From the NCBI GenBank assembly GCA_023428645.1, contig JAEYXD010000234.1:1-35849 (forward strand): 35,849 nucleotides of DNA, read 5' to 3'. This DNA comes from Pseudomonadota bacterium. Lineage in GTDB: Bacteria; Pseudomonadota; Gammaproteobacteria; Steroidobacterales; Steroidobacteraceae. The notes beneath the pieces are model-generated. The model made no database searches. It was not told the origin of the DNA and saw only the letters and a program-made list of their open reading frames with translations. A program made the position numbers and the translations under genes. Each line of letters opens with the position of its first letter. Position 1 is the first letter of the stretch. Positions 17,252-25,789 of this stretch are shown piece by piece.

Positions 17252-18475
17252 ATGCTCGGAGTGGAACCCGCTACCAGGCAGCGCACGAGCAGCCGACGAA
17301 TCGGACTTGCGCTGGCCGGTGGCGGACCCCTCGGCTCCTTCTATCAACTTGGCGCCCTGCATGCGCTCGCGGAATGCATCGACGGCCTCGAGCTCGGGCG
17401 GCTTCACGGCTATGTGGGAGTGAGCTCAGGAGCCATCATCAGCGCTTGCCTCGCCAACGGCCTTTCCACCAATGACCTGATTCGTTCGTTCTTCATGGAT
17501 GGCGAGAACGACTATCCGCTCGTGCCTGCCGAGCTGATGCGGCCGGCCTTCGCCGAGTACGCGCGACGACTCGCCAGCATTCCCAGACTGCTCGGCGATA
17601 TCGCCCTCGAATGTGCGCACGATCCCTTGCGACAGAGTCTGATCGGCGCGTTCAAACCTCTGCTGGACGTCCTGCCGACAGGCCTTTTCGACAACAGCGC
17701 CTTCGAGCGGTTCATGCGTCGCGTGCTGACAAGCGAGGGTCGAACCAATGACTTCCGCAAACTTCCCTGCTTGCTGCGCATCATCGCCACCGATCTCAAC
17801 GAGGGCACGGAAGCACGCTTCGGTGAGCCGGGCCTCGACCATGTGCCCATCTCGCAGGCCATTCGCGCGAGCACGGCGCTTCCCGGACTCTATACGCCGG
17901 TCGTTATCGACGGTCGCACCTATGTCGATGGCGCACTGCTGCGAACGATGCATGCGTCACTGGTGCTCGAAAGCGGCGCCGATCTGGTCATCTCGGTCAA
18001 TCCGCTCGTCACGTTGGATGCCACGCGGCTTCGCCGGGGGCGTACTGCCGATCTCGCGACGCACGGATTCGCAGCGGTCATGAACCAGACGTTCCGAGCG
18101 CTGATCCAGTCGAGGATGGAGGTCGGGATGGCTCAGTATCACGGGCTCTATCCGTTCAGCGACCGTTTGCTGCTGCAGCCGGATCGCGGCGACGAGACGA
18201 TGTTCTTCGTGAATGTTTTCCGGTATCACGATCGATCCCGGCTGGCCGAGCATGCCTATCAGACCACGCGGCGCGATCTGCGCGCTCAGGCGACCCGACT
18301 CACGCGGCTGCTCGCGAGACACGGACTGAAATTGAACAACGCGCACCTGAATGACCGACGTCGCCGGTTACTGACGAGCGCGACGCGCGAGGTGCGTGAG
18401 CAGCGAGAAGTGTTCGGCCGACTGGATCGGACACTGACAGAGCTCTCTACGTTGCTTCGGCGCGCGCAGGCCTGA
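17252..18475 (+). CDS. Patatin-like phospholipase/lipase
   Basis: A 407-residue patatin-fold acyl hydrolase. The oxyanion loop is GGGPLGS (23-29), the nucleophile elbow GVSSG (56-60, S58) and the acid is in VDGA (D226), giving a complete Ser-Asp dyad. The C-terminal 170 residues are helical and very arginine-rich. There is no signal peptide, so it should act in the cytoplasm or on the inner face of the membrane, for example on lipid droplets or phospholipids. It starts 13 bp after the phasin stop, and the lipase gene starts 1 bp after its own stop. A lipid-body mobilising role is inferred from position. Confidence 0.86.
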   Translation: MLGVEPATRQRTSSRRIGLALAGGGPLGSFYQLGALHALAECIDGLELGRLHGYVGVSSGAIISACLANGLSTNDLIRSFFMDGENDYPLVPAELMRPAFAEYARRLASIPRLLGDIALECAHDPLRQSLIGAFKPLLDVLPTGLFDNSAFERFMRRVLTSEGRTNDFRKLPCLLRIIATDLNEGTEARFGEPGLDHVPISQAIRASTALPGLYTPVVIDGRTYVDGALLRTMHASLVLESGADLVISVNPLVTLDATRLRRGRTADLATHGFAAVMNQTFRALIQSRMEVGMAQYHGLYPFSDRLLLQPDRGDETMFFVNVFRYHDRSRLAEHAYQTTRRDLRAQATRLTRLLARHGLKLNNAHLNDRRRRLLTSATREVREQREVFGRLDRTLTELSTLLRRAQA

Positions 18476-18476
18476 G

Positions 18477-19382
18477 GTGGCCGCGCGGTTGCTCGCTGCG
18501 GCGTTGGCATTGGAGCTCGCGCTGTATCTCGCCATGAGCGAGCTGCTCCTGCCACCGCCTCTACGCTGGACAGGGCTGCTGCTGATCCCCATCGCAATGG
18601 TGACGTTGCGCGTCTGCCTCGTACTCGTCAGCTTCATGATCTCGGCGCCGATGGAGACTGCTGAGAGACTTTCATTGCAGGAACGCGTGCGCATGTGGGC
18701 GAAGGAGTGCGCGGCGTTCTTCAAATTCCAATGGCTCATCCTGCGCGGACCCAGCCCGGATCACTTTCCTCCGATCGCTCTGCCCCGCAGGCCCGACAGG
18801 CCTCTGGTGGTCTTGCTTCACGGAATCTTCTGCAGTGGCGCGATCTGGCGTCCGATCGCCGCAACGCTCGCACAGCGCACCGGATGCGAAGTCTGGACGC
18901 CGAGCATCCAGGGCGTCACTGCGAGTCTGCCGACGCAGATCGAGGAGTTCATCGCGCTGCTCGAGCGCGAGAATGAATCCAGACGGCAACCGCTCATCCT
19001 CATCGGTCACAGTCTGGGAGGCTTGATCGCTCGCGAGGCCGCGCGAAAGGCGCCGCATCTGCGCATCGAACAGGTGATCTGCATGGGCTCACCCCACGCG
19101 GGAACTGTCCTGGCGCGATGGTTGCCGGTGCGCATCGCACGCGACCTTCGGCCACATGCTCCTGCACCCCACGCGGTGCCTGGCGCACTCCTCAATATTT
19201 ACTGTGAACACGACAATCTCGTCGTCCCCGCCCAAAGCAGTCGCTTGTGCGGCGCATGCAACGTATGCATCCGCGGATGCGGCCATATGGCGCTCATTTA
19301 CTCGAGCCGTGCACTCGAACTGCTGGCACAGCAGATCGCTCGGCATTCGACTCGCGAAGGCGTGGAGCGCGCGTCGCGCTAA
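18477..19382 (+). CDS. Membrane-anchored alpha/beta-hydrolase (lipase-like)
   Basis: A 301-residue hydrolase with two N-terminal membrane helices (about residues 4-25 and 33-55) and a cytosolic or periplasmic alpha/beta-hydrolase domain. HGIFCSG (115-121) is the oxyanion region, GHSLG (177-181) holds nucleophile S179, D246 lies in EHDNLV and H270 in GCGHMAL, so the catalytic triad is complete. The fold is closest to triacylglycerol lipases of the LipA/PGAP1-like group. The GTG start lies 1 bp after the patatin stop, indicating coupling. The exact ester substrate is not determinable. Confidence 0.84.
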   Translation: MAARLLAAALALELALYLAMSELLLPPPLRWTGLLLIPIAMVTLRVCLVLVSFMISAPMETAERLSLQERVRMWAKECAAFFKFQWLILRGPSPDHFPPIALPRRPDRPLVVLLHGIFCSGAIWRPIAATLAQRTGCEVWTPSIQGVTASLPTQIEEFIALLERENESRRQPLILIGHSLGGLIAREAARKAPHLRIEQVICMGSPHAGTVLARWLPVRIARDLRPHAPAPHAVPGALLNIYCEHDNLVVPAQSSRLCGACNVCIRGCGHMALIYSSRALELLAQQIARHSTREGVERASR

Positions 19383-19407
19383 CCACTACGTGACGTTCAC
19401 GTGGTGG
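19383..19407. promoter_or_regulatory. Near-perfect 25-bp dyad before fadD
   Basis: Arms CCACTACGTGA and TCACGTGGTGG surround a 3-base centre and match at 10 of 11 positions. As RNA they would form an 11-bp stem with one G-U pair. It begins right after the lipase stop and ends 45 bp before fadD. There is no T-run, so it is a weak intrinsic terminator; the DNA symmetry fits a dimeric repressor operator controlling the fadD operon. A second palindrome, TGACGTCA, follows at about 19430-19437. Confidence 0.45.
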
Positions 19408-19452
19408 CATCTCCCGCGCTGGACTAGTGTGACGTCATCCTGGAGATAGGTC

Positions 19453-21147
19453 ATGCAAAGGCCCTGGCTACGGCAATATCCAGCCGGAACTCCCGCCGAC
19501 ATCGAGCTGGATCCTCACGAGACGCTCGTTTCGATGTTCGAACGCGCATGCGAGCGCTTCGCGAGCCGACCCGCGTTTCAGAGCTTCGGCACCACACTCA
19601 CGTACTCGCAGCTCGAACGTTACTCGCGTCAGTTCGCGGCGTTTCTGCACGCGCAAGGACTGCGCAAGGGTGATCGCATTGCGCTCATGATGCCCAATGT
19701 TCTGCAGTATCCGATCGCGCTTTTTGGAGCGTTGCGCGCAGGACTGATCGTGGTGAACACGAATCCCATGTACACGCCGAGAGAGCTTGCGCACCAACTC
19801 TCGAACTCAGGAGCAGTCGCTACCGTCGTGCTCGCCAACTTCGCACATGTCCTCGAGCGTGTACTGCCTGAAGTGGACGTGCGCACGATCGTCGTGACCG
19901 AACTGGGCGACTGCCTGCATTTCCCGCGCAACATCGTCACGAACTGGGCGGTGCGTCGCTGGAAGAAGCTCGTACCCAAGTTCCGGCTTCCCGACGCGGT
20001 GCCGTTCCAGCGAGCGCTCGAGATCGGCTCCAGGGACGGCGTACGCCTTCCACCGATCGAAGGCGAGGACCTGGCCTTTCTGCAGTACACGGGCGGTACG
20101 ACCGGCGTGGCGAAAGGCGCGATGCTCACGCACAAAAACGTCGCCGCGAATCTGGAACAGCTGATCGCGATGTGGCGCTCGTATATCGAAGAGGGCCGCG
20201 AGGTCGTAGTCACACCTCTGCCGCTCTATCACATCTTCTGCCTCACCTGTAATTGCCTGATGTTCACCAAACTGGGTGCGCTGAACGTGCTGATCGCCGA
20301 TCCGCGCGACATCCCCTCCTTCGTTGCCCAGCTCAAACATTGCGAGTTCAGTTTCATCTCCGGCGTCAATACGCTCTACCGCGCGCTGCTCGACCATCCG
20401 CAGTTCGCAGAGATCGACTTCAAGCGACTGAAACTCGGAATTTCCGGCGGAATGTCATTGCAATCGAGTGTGGGGGAGCAATGGTTGTCGGTGACCGGTC
20501 GGCCGCTGCTGGAAGGATACGGACTCACCGAGGCATCGCCCGTCGTGGCCTGCAATCCGCCGCATCGACCGCAACTCGGCACTGTCGGTGTGCCACTGCC
20601 GTCGACGGACATCTCCATACGAGACGAAGAACGCGAGCTCGGCCTGAACGAACCCGGCGAATTGTGCGTACGAGGCCCTCAGGTGATGCGCGGCTATTGG
20701 CGCAATCCGGACGAGACGGCCAAAACGCTCGATGCGCACGGCTGGCTGCGCACCGGCGACATCGCGACACTCGATGACAACGGCCTGTTGCGGATCGTCG
20801 ATCGCAAGAAGGACATGATCATCGTCTCCGGATTCAAAGTGTTTCCAAACGAAGTCGAGGAAGTGATTTCGATGCTCGAGGGGGTCGCCGAAGTCGGTTG
20901 CATCGGCGTACCGGACGATCGATCGGGACAGGCGGTCAAAGCTTATGTCGTCGCCCGCAGTGCCTCTCTCACGACCGAAGTTCTGCTGACTCATTGTCGC
21001 GAGCACCTGACGGGATTCAAGGTTCCGAAGTACATCGAGTTCCGCGACAACCTGCCGAAGACCAACGTCGGCAAGATCCTGCGTCGCATGCTGCAGCCCC
21101 AGGCGCAGGAGACGAAGCATGACCCCCAGAGCCTTGTCGCTCATTGA
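19453..21147 (+). CDS. fadD: Long-chain fatty-acid-CoA ligase
   Basis: A 564-residue ANL-superfamily enzyme that activates free fatty acids to acyl-CoA with ATP. Motifs include the P-loop YTGGTTGVAKGA, the A5 motif GYGLTEASPVV, TGDIATLDDNG, and the hinge and gate region VDRKKDMIIVSGFKVFPNEVE. The catalytic lysine is in KTNVGKILRR near the end. Length and motifs match FadD. A GGAG ribosome site precedes the ATG. It heads a three-gene operon with the unknown protein and the GMC oxidoreductase. Its product could feed WS/DGAT, the acyl-CoA reductase or beta-oxidation. Other fadD copies may exist elsewhere. Confidence 0.93.
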   Translation: MQRPWLRQYPAGTPADIELDPHETLVSMFERACERFASRPAFQSFGTTLTYSQLERYSRQFAAFLHAQGLRKGDRIALMMPNVLQYPIALFGALRAGLIVVNTNPMYTPRELAHQLSNSGAVATVVLANFAHVLERVLPEVDVRTIVVTELGDCLHFPRNIVTNWAVRRWKKLVPKFRLPDAVPFQRALEIGSRDGVRLPPIEGEDLAFLQYTGGTTGVAKGAMLTHKNVAANLEQLIAMWRSYIEEGREVVVTPLPLYHIFCLTCNCLMFTKLGALNVLIADPRDIPSFVAQLKHCEFSFISGVNTLYRALLDHPQFAEIDFKRLKLGISGGMSLQSSVGEQWLSVTGRPLLEGYGLTEASPVVACNPPHRPQLGTVGVPLPSTDISIRDEERELGLNEPGELCVRGPQVMRGYWRNPDETAKTLDAHGWLRTGDIATLDDNGLLRIVDRKKDMIIVSGFKVFPNEVEEVISMLEGVAEVGCIGVPDDRSGQAVKAYVVARSASLTTEVLLTHCREHLTGFKVPKYIEFRDNLPKTNVGKILRRMLQPQAQETKHDPQSLVAH

Positions 21148-21832
21148 CACGATCGCTGCCACCCGCGCGGAGATACATGCGGACCCATCGAGCGAGGCAG
21201 CCCTGCAACGGCTGCAGCACTGGCAGGTGGAGCGTCTGCGCGCAACGTACGCGGACTATCACTCGATTGCCCGCTTCCGGGACGCGCTCGATTTCTTCGT
21301 GCAGGACCTGTACGGACCGCACGACTTTCATCGGCGCGATCGCGACCTGCAACGGGTCATGAAGGGCTGGCACCAGGTGCTGCCTTCGCATGCCCTGGAA
21401 TCGGTGACGCAGGCGCTCGAACTCGAAGCCCTGTCGCAGAGCCTGGATATCGCCATGGCGCGTGATCTCGGCGAGGAGTCCCTTTCGCCGCAGACCTACG
21501 CGCAGGCCTATCGACGGGTCGATCGCCGGCGCGACCGCGAACACCAGATCTCCCTCATCGTCTCGGCCGGCCGTGCACTCGATGACCTCATCACACGACC
21601 GTGGATCGCCGCCGCGTTGCGAGCCGCACGTTACCCCGCGCGCATGGCGGGCGTCGGTACCCTGCAGCAGTTCCTCGAACGTGGATATGCGGCCTTCGCC
21701 AAGATGGGCAGCGCGGAGGATCTGCTCCGCGTCATCGAGGATCGCGAAACCCGGATCATGAAACAGATACTCGCCGGGGCCGACGATCCATTCGATATCG
21801 ACTGCCCTGCCGAACAGGAGCGCGGCGCATGA
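21119..21832 (+). CDS. Unknown helical protein between fadD and GMC oxidoreductase
   Basis: A 237-residue soluble protein with no recognised domain, signal peptide or membrane segment. It looks almost entirely helical and charged. The most conserved-looking stretches are RFRDALDFFVQDLYGPHDFHRRDRD cut into two parts: FRDALDFFVQDLYGP (about 53-67) and HDFHRRDRD (about 68-76). It is certainly translated: GGAG lies 7 bases before its ATG, it starts 29 bp inside fadD, and its stop overlaps the next ATG (ATGA). Such overlaps suggest stoichiometric partnership with FadD or the oxidoreductase. I can assign no function. Confidence 0.8.
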   Translation: MTPRALSLIDTIAATRAEIHADPSSEAALQRLQHWQVERLRATYADYHSIARFRDALDFFVQDLYGPHDFHRRDRDLQRVMKGWHQVLPSHALESVTQALELEALSQSLDIAMARDLGEESLSPQTYAQAYRRVDRRRDREHQISLIVSAGRALDDLITRPWIAAALRAARYPARMAGVGTLQQFLERGYAAFAKMGSAEDLLRVIEDRETRIMKQILAGADDPFDIDCPAEQERGA

Positions 21833-23484
21833 GGCATGAGGCATATCGCTTCATCATCATCGGCGCAGGCTCGGCTGGCTGCGTACTCGCAGATCGACTC
21901 TCGGAGGATCCGGACACCTCGGTGCTGCTCATCGAAGCAGGAGGAGCAGATCGTCATCCGATGATTCACATGCCGGCCGGCCTCGCCCATCTGGTCCATG
22001 ACCGGACCATCAACTGGCACTACTCCACCGAGCCGGAGCCCGAGCTGGCGCAGCGGCGCTTGTACTGGCCGCGGGGCAAAGTTCTCGGCGGATCGAGCTC
22101 CATCAATGCGATGTGCTATGTGCGGGGCCACCCGCAGGACTACGACGAATGGGCACGCGCCGGAAATGTCGATTGGCACTTCGACGCGGTGCTGCCCTAC
22201 TTCAAGCGATCCGAGCGCCAGATTCCAGGATCGAGGCTCGATGGCTCGATGTATCACAGCACCAGGGGCAAGCTCGCGGTCGAAGATCTGCGGTACGTCA
22301 ACCTGCTCAGTCATGTGTTCGTCGATGCCGCCGTGTCCATCGGTTCGCCCTGCAACCCGGACTTCAATGGCGCACATCAGCAAGGCGCCGGACTGTATCA
22401 AGTGACCCAGAAGAACGGCCGGCGCTGTAGCAGCGCCAAAGCCTATCTGAGCGGTGCGCGGCGGCGATCCAACCTGAAGATCGCCACACGGAGCCACGTG
22501 ACGCGAATCGTGCTCACGCGAGGTCGGGCCACTGCGGTGGAAGCGATCGAACGCGGACGCACAATGCGCCACGAATGTATCGGCGAAATCCTGCTCTGCG
22601 CAGGCGCGGTGAACTCGCCCCAACTGCTTCTGCTGTCCGGCATCGGGCCTGCAAACGATCTGAAGCGCCTCGGCATTCCTGTCGCGAGCGCACTTACCGG
22701 CGTCGGCTCGAATCTGCAGGATCACCTCGACGTGACGATCCTGCAGAAATGCCTGAAGCCGATTACATACGATCTTTCCCGTTGGCAGGAGCTGCAGGCC
22801 GGATTGCAGTACGTACTGCGGCACCGCGGACCCGCCGTATCGAACATCGCCGAAGCCGGAGCCTTTTGCTCGAGTCGTTACGCAACCGTCGATCGGCCCG
22901 ATATCCAGCTCCATTTCGTGCCGGCCCAACTCGACGATCACGGCCGCAATCGTCTGCCTGGTCACGGATATACGTTGCACGCATGCTTTCTGCGGCCCCA
23001 GAGCCGAGGCAGCATCTCGCTGCGCTCGAACGATCCGTTCGCTGCGCCACTGATCCATGCGAACTATCTGCACGAAGGCGTCGACCTCGATGCGATGATC
23101 GAAGCAGTTCGCATCGCGCGGGAAATCCTGGCCGCCTCCCCGTTCGATGCATTCAGAGGCCCCGAGATCTTCCCGGGCGCCGACGTTCGCTCGCGGGATG
23201 CCATCATCGAGTTCATCAGACGACGTGCGGAGACGCTGTATCACCCCGCCGGAAGCTGTCGCATGGGCGTGGACGATCGCGCAGTCGTCGATCCGGAGCT
23301 ACGCGTCCATGGCGTTGAATCGCTGCGAGTCATCGACGCGTCCATCATGCCGACGCTCATCAGCGGAAACACCAACGCACCGACGATCATGATCGCGGAA
23401 GTGGCCGCCGATGCAGTCCTGAATCGCAGATCGACGGCGCGCTCGGGCGCGTCCGGATCCCCCGCGATGCGCTCGATTGCATGA
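21829..23484 (+). CDS. GMC-family FAD alcohol dehydrogenase (AlkJ/choline dehydrogenase-like)
   Basis: A 551-residue flavoprotein. The FAD-binding GAGSAG is at 12-17, GMC signature 1 is GGSSSINAMCYVRG (87-100) and signature 2 GAVNSPQLLLLSGIGP. The C-terminal active-site motifs YHPAGSCRMG and GNTNAPT supply the catalytic histidine and asparagine. Relatives oxidise aliphatic alcohols (AlkJ), choline or polyethylene glycol to aldehydes and pass electrons to the respiratory chain. Beside FadD and the wax genes, a long-chain alcohol is the likely substrate, so released fatty alcohol could be returned to acid and acyl-CoA. No choline-specific context (betB, betI) is seen. Confidence 0.88.
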   Translation: MRHEAYRFIIIGAGSAGCVLADRLSEDPDTSVLLIEAGGADRHPMIHMPAGLAHLVHDRTINWHYSTEPEPELAQRRLYWPRGKVLGGSSSINAMCYVRGHPQDYDEWARAGNVDWHFDAVLPYFKRSERQIPGSRLDGSMYHSTRGKLAVEDLRYVNLLSHVFVDAAVSIGSPCNPDFNGAHQQGAGLYQVTQKNGRRCSSAKAYLSGARRRSNLKIATRSHVTRIVLTRGRATAVEAIERGRTMRHECIGEILLCAGAVNSPQLLLLSGIGPANDLKRLGIPVASALTGVGSNLQDHLDVTILQKCLKPITYDLSRWQELQAGLQYVLRHRGPAVSNIAEAGAFCSSRYATVDRPDIQLHFVPAQLDDHGRNRLPGHGYTLHACFLRPQSRGSISLRSNDPFAAPLIHANYLHEGVDLDAMIEAVRIAREILAASPFDAFRGPEIFPGADVRSRDAIIEFIRRRAETLYHPAGSCRMGVDDRAVVDPELRVHGVESLRVIDASIMPTLISGNTNAPTIMIAEVAADAVLNRRSTARSGASGSPAMRSIA

Positions 23485-23588
23485 GCTCACCGCTCCGACA
23501 CGCACGTGCGCTCCAATCTGGGCCGGTACGCATCCCGCCGCGACAAAGAGTCCCCAGGATCGCTGCGCCGGCCGCGAGAACAGCCGAT

Positions 23589-24053
23589 TTATCGCCGTGC
23601 GGGCGCGCATGCGATATCGAGAAGCGTGAAAGTGACACACACCACGACGATCTCCCGCGCGCCAAGCCCAAGTCGATCGGCGCACAGCAGCATCGGCAAC
23701 AGCGATTCGGCAAGCTGATCCAGGACCGGTCGCTCGGCCCCTGCCCGCCAATGCAAACGTCGCTTCACGGCACTCCACATCGCATCAGCCAGGAGCGATA
23801 TGGTCGCGAACATCATCGCCGTAGGAACCGACAGCCCGAGAACGACGGCCAGCGCGCCGCACGCAACAACACCACCGAGCAAGCCGCGCCAGGTCTTATG
23901 ATCGCCCAGCAAACGCTCACCGTCCGGTGCAACCCAACCCAGATCAAGGGGATAGTCTCCCCAGTGGCGACACAGACGCGCAAGGATCACCGGCGTCGCA
24001 TTCGCGACGATCAGTAGCGACAGTGCGGGTATCGTCGCAGCGAGCAAGTCCAT
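23589..24053 (-). CDS. CarS-like (CDP-archaeol synthase family) membrane protein
   Basis: A 154-residue integral membrane protein with about four hydrophobic segments. Family marks are NATPVILARL near the start, PLDLGW, then LLGDHKTWRG (about 49-58), and a KRRLHWRAGAERPVLDQLAE block. This matches the DUF46/CarS family, whose archaeal founder makes CDP-archaeol from CTP and unsaturated archaetidic acid. Bacterial members have no known function; a CTP-dependent lipid activation is a fair guess. A usual GD before the SxxKRR block reads AD here (LLADAMWSAVKRR). It is convergent with the GMC gene across 104 bp that show no clear terminator. Confidence 0.72.
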   Translation of the reverse strand: MDLLAATIPALSLLIVANATPVILARLCRHWGDYPLDLGWVAPDGERLLGDHKTWRGLLGGVVACGALAVVLGLSVPTAMMFATISLLADAMWSAVKRRLHWRAGAERPVLDQLAESLLPMLLCADRLGLGAREIVVVCVTFTLLDIACAPARR

Positions 24054-24088
24054 TTGCGTGGGGTCGTACGTCGGAAGTCATTCATACA

Positions 24089-24904
24089 TCACCTGGGCGG
24101 TGAGATGTCTTCGTGCAATGCGCGCTGCTCCTCCGCCACACCACGCATCCGCGACAGGTAATCGGCGATCGCGCTCATCTCAGCGCTGGAGAAGGACTTC
24201 ATGAACGGCGCCAGAGTCAGGTTCACGTTGCGCCGATGCGCCTGAGCAAGAGAGCTCATCTGACTGAGCAGGTACTCGTAGTGCTGTCCACGCAGCGACG
24301 GCACGAACCCGTCGTCATCGCCGCGAGCATCCTCGCGGTGGCAGCTTGCACAGTCCTGCTGATACACGCTTTCACCGAGCTCGAGCGCCGAGCCATCTCC
24401 TGCCTGTGGCTGCGTGTTCGGCAGCAATTGATTGAGATAAGACGCAATGTCCGCCCAGGCCTGCGGCGCTGCAATCTCTTGGGTGAGCGCGCTCGAATGC
24501 AGCTCCGCGCCTTCGCGCTGTCCTGATTGAAGGACTCCCAGCTGCTCGATCAAGTACGCACGTCGTTGGCCGGCCAGCGCCGGCGGCCCTGCAGGTTTGC
24601 CGAAGGCATCCTCGCCGTGGCAACCAGCGCACTGCTGCCGATACAGCGCCGCGCCATGCTCCGGGTCTCGCTCGAGATCCAGCGCCCTGCGCACCTCGGC
24701 ATCGATCGCCACGAGCGGGTCCGCAGGCTCGGCGCAATTCGCCCGTCCCGCGACCAGAACGAGTCCCAACAGTGACGTGACCTCGAGAAGAGCCCTTGCG
24801 ACGACGCGACGTTCGCGATGTTTCAGATCTCCGGTGGTTGCGCCCTCGCTCGGGCCCTCTCGAGCCGTTGCGATCCTGGCGCCTTGCCAATCGAAGATCA
24901 GCAC
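24089..24904 (-). CDS. Diheme cytochrome c (c4/c553-like)
   Basis: A secreted protein with two class-I heme domains, CAGCH and CASCH. The second domain has a plausible distal methionine in LAPFMKSFS. The first has no methionine at the matching place (GAELHSSALTQEI), so its sixth ligand is unclear. The export signal seems to be the ALLEVTSLLGLVLVAGRANCA stretch, split here as ALLEVTSLLG and LVLVAGRANCA. The GTG at 24904 would put about 33 odd residues before it, so the true start may be internal at a rare codon. The gene follows the DksA-like stop by 12 bp and is last in the cytochrome operon. It likely shuttles electrons to an oxidase. Confidence 0.8.
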   Translation of the reverse strand: MLIFDWQGARIATAREGPSEGATTGDLKHRERRVVARALLEVTSLLGLVLVAGRANCAEPADPLVAIDAEVRRALDLERDPEHGAALYRQQCAGCHGEDAFGKPAGPPALAGQRRAYLIEQLGVLQSGQREGAELHSSALTQEIAAPQAWADIASYLNQLLPNTQPQAGDGSALELGESVYQQDCASCHREDARGDDDGFVPSLRGQHYEYLLSQMSSLAQAHRRNVNLTLAPFMKSFSSAEMSAIADYLSRMRGVAEEQRALHEDISPPR

Positions 24905-24916
24905 AACGAACTGTCT

Positions 24917-25261
24917 CTAACCCGGCACGACCTGGCGCGCGCAGCGGGAGCAACGAACGGCATACGGAAGCGATCGCAGCCGTGCCGCCTCGATGTCCTG
25001 GCCGCAGCACTCGCACACTCCATACTCACCGGCGCTCAGGCGGATCAACGCATGATCGATGGCATCCACCTCCACCGCAGCGGCGGCATTGATCGCCGCG
25101 AGCGTGTCCTCGTTCTCCTGCTGCATCGCCCGATCTGGTGCGTCACTTAACAAAGACGTATTGCGATGCCGAAGGTCCTGCGCGATGCGCTCACGCATGT
25201 GGAGCAACTGCTGGCGACGTGTCGTCAGCTGCTCTCGCGCGGTGGTCTCAGGATTGTTCAT
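24917..25261 (-). CDS. DksA/TraR-family zinc-finger transcription factor
   Basis: A 114-residue protein. A helical coiled coil leads to a C4 zinc finger (C83, C86, C104, C107, spacing C-x2-C-x17-C-x2-C). The coiled-coil tip keeps the D-x2-D-x-A motif (D40, D43, A45) that DksA uses to reach the RNA polymerase active site, so it should be able to alter transcription initiation with ppGpp. It is shorter at the N-terminus than housekeeping DksA (about 150 residues). AAGG/GAGG precedes the ATG. It is sandwiched between cytochrome genes in one operon, an unusual place. It could adjust rRNA or stress transcription when respiration slows. Confidence 0.85.
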   Translation of the reverse strand: MNNPETTAREQLTTRRQQLLHMRERIAQDLRHRNTSLLSDAPDRAMQQENEDTLAAINAAAAVEVDAIDHALIRLSAGEYGVCECCGQDIEAARLRSLPYAVRCSRCARQVVPG

Positions 25262-25267
25262 GCCTCA

Positions 25268-25789
25268 TCACCTTGAAAGCCCAGGCGACCCGTTATTGGC
25301 GTCGCCCCCCCCCGAAACTGCAAGCTCAGGCGAGTCCTCAGGCGCGGATCGATTGCTCGCGATCGCATCGCACGCCCCATTCAGGGCTGGTTTCTGCAAT
25401 CGACAGACATGATCAGCCAATCGCTCGATGAGCAGCTGCGTTGTCTTCGTGCCCTGTTGATTCCGCGGATAACCACCCCCCAGCTCCTCACCCCACACTG
25501 GCATCAGCGGCGTACCGTGACCGGCGATCACATCACGACCATCGATGATTCGAATGACCGACTCCTTGGGATAACGCCCGCCGGCTCTCACGGCGAGCTC
25601 CTGCAGGTTGGGTATCTCGATTATGAAATAGCTGGACAGAACGCCATCGCCCGCGCCCTGGAGTCCATGACACGACGCGCAAAACCTGCGGTACAGCTCC
25701 CCGCCCGACATGGACACATAGTCCGTGCTCTGGGTCGTCCCGCACGATGCGAGGACGATGGATCCGACGATCAGCGGAAGGCTGCGCAT
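25268..25789 (-). CDS. Lipoprotein monoheme cytochrome c
   Basis: A 173-residue protein with a lipoprotein signal (LASC, cysteine at about residue 16), one heme site CASCH and distal methionine in PLMPVWG. A poorly conserved 50-residue tail rich in Ala, Gly and Ser follows the heme domain. It starts in the stop of the upstream cytochrome gene (TAATG) and ends 6 bp before the DksA-like ATG. The YPKESVIRIIDGRD segment resembles the next cytochrome, so the two are probably tandem duplicates anchored to a membrane and working as electron carriers. Confidence 0.83.
   Translation of the reverse strand: MRSLPLIVGSIVLASCGTTQSTDYVSMSGGELYRRFCASCHGLQGAGDGVLSSYFIIEIPNLQELAVRAGGRYPKESVIRIIDGRDVIAGHGTPLMPVWGEELGGGYPRNQQGTKTTQLLIERLADHVCRLQKPALNGACDAIASNRSAPEDSPELAVSGGGDANNGSPGLSR

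Noticed and set aside
21631..23244. Long minus-strand open frame (537 codons) opposite the GMC oxidoreductase
   Set aside because: Antisense shadow of a high-GC gene; composition is odd, no motif, and the plus strand has a complete enzyme.
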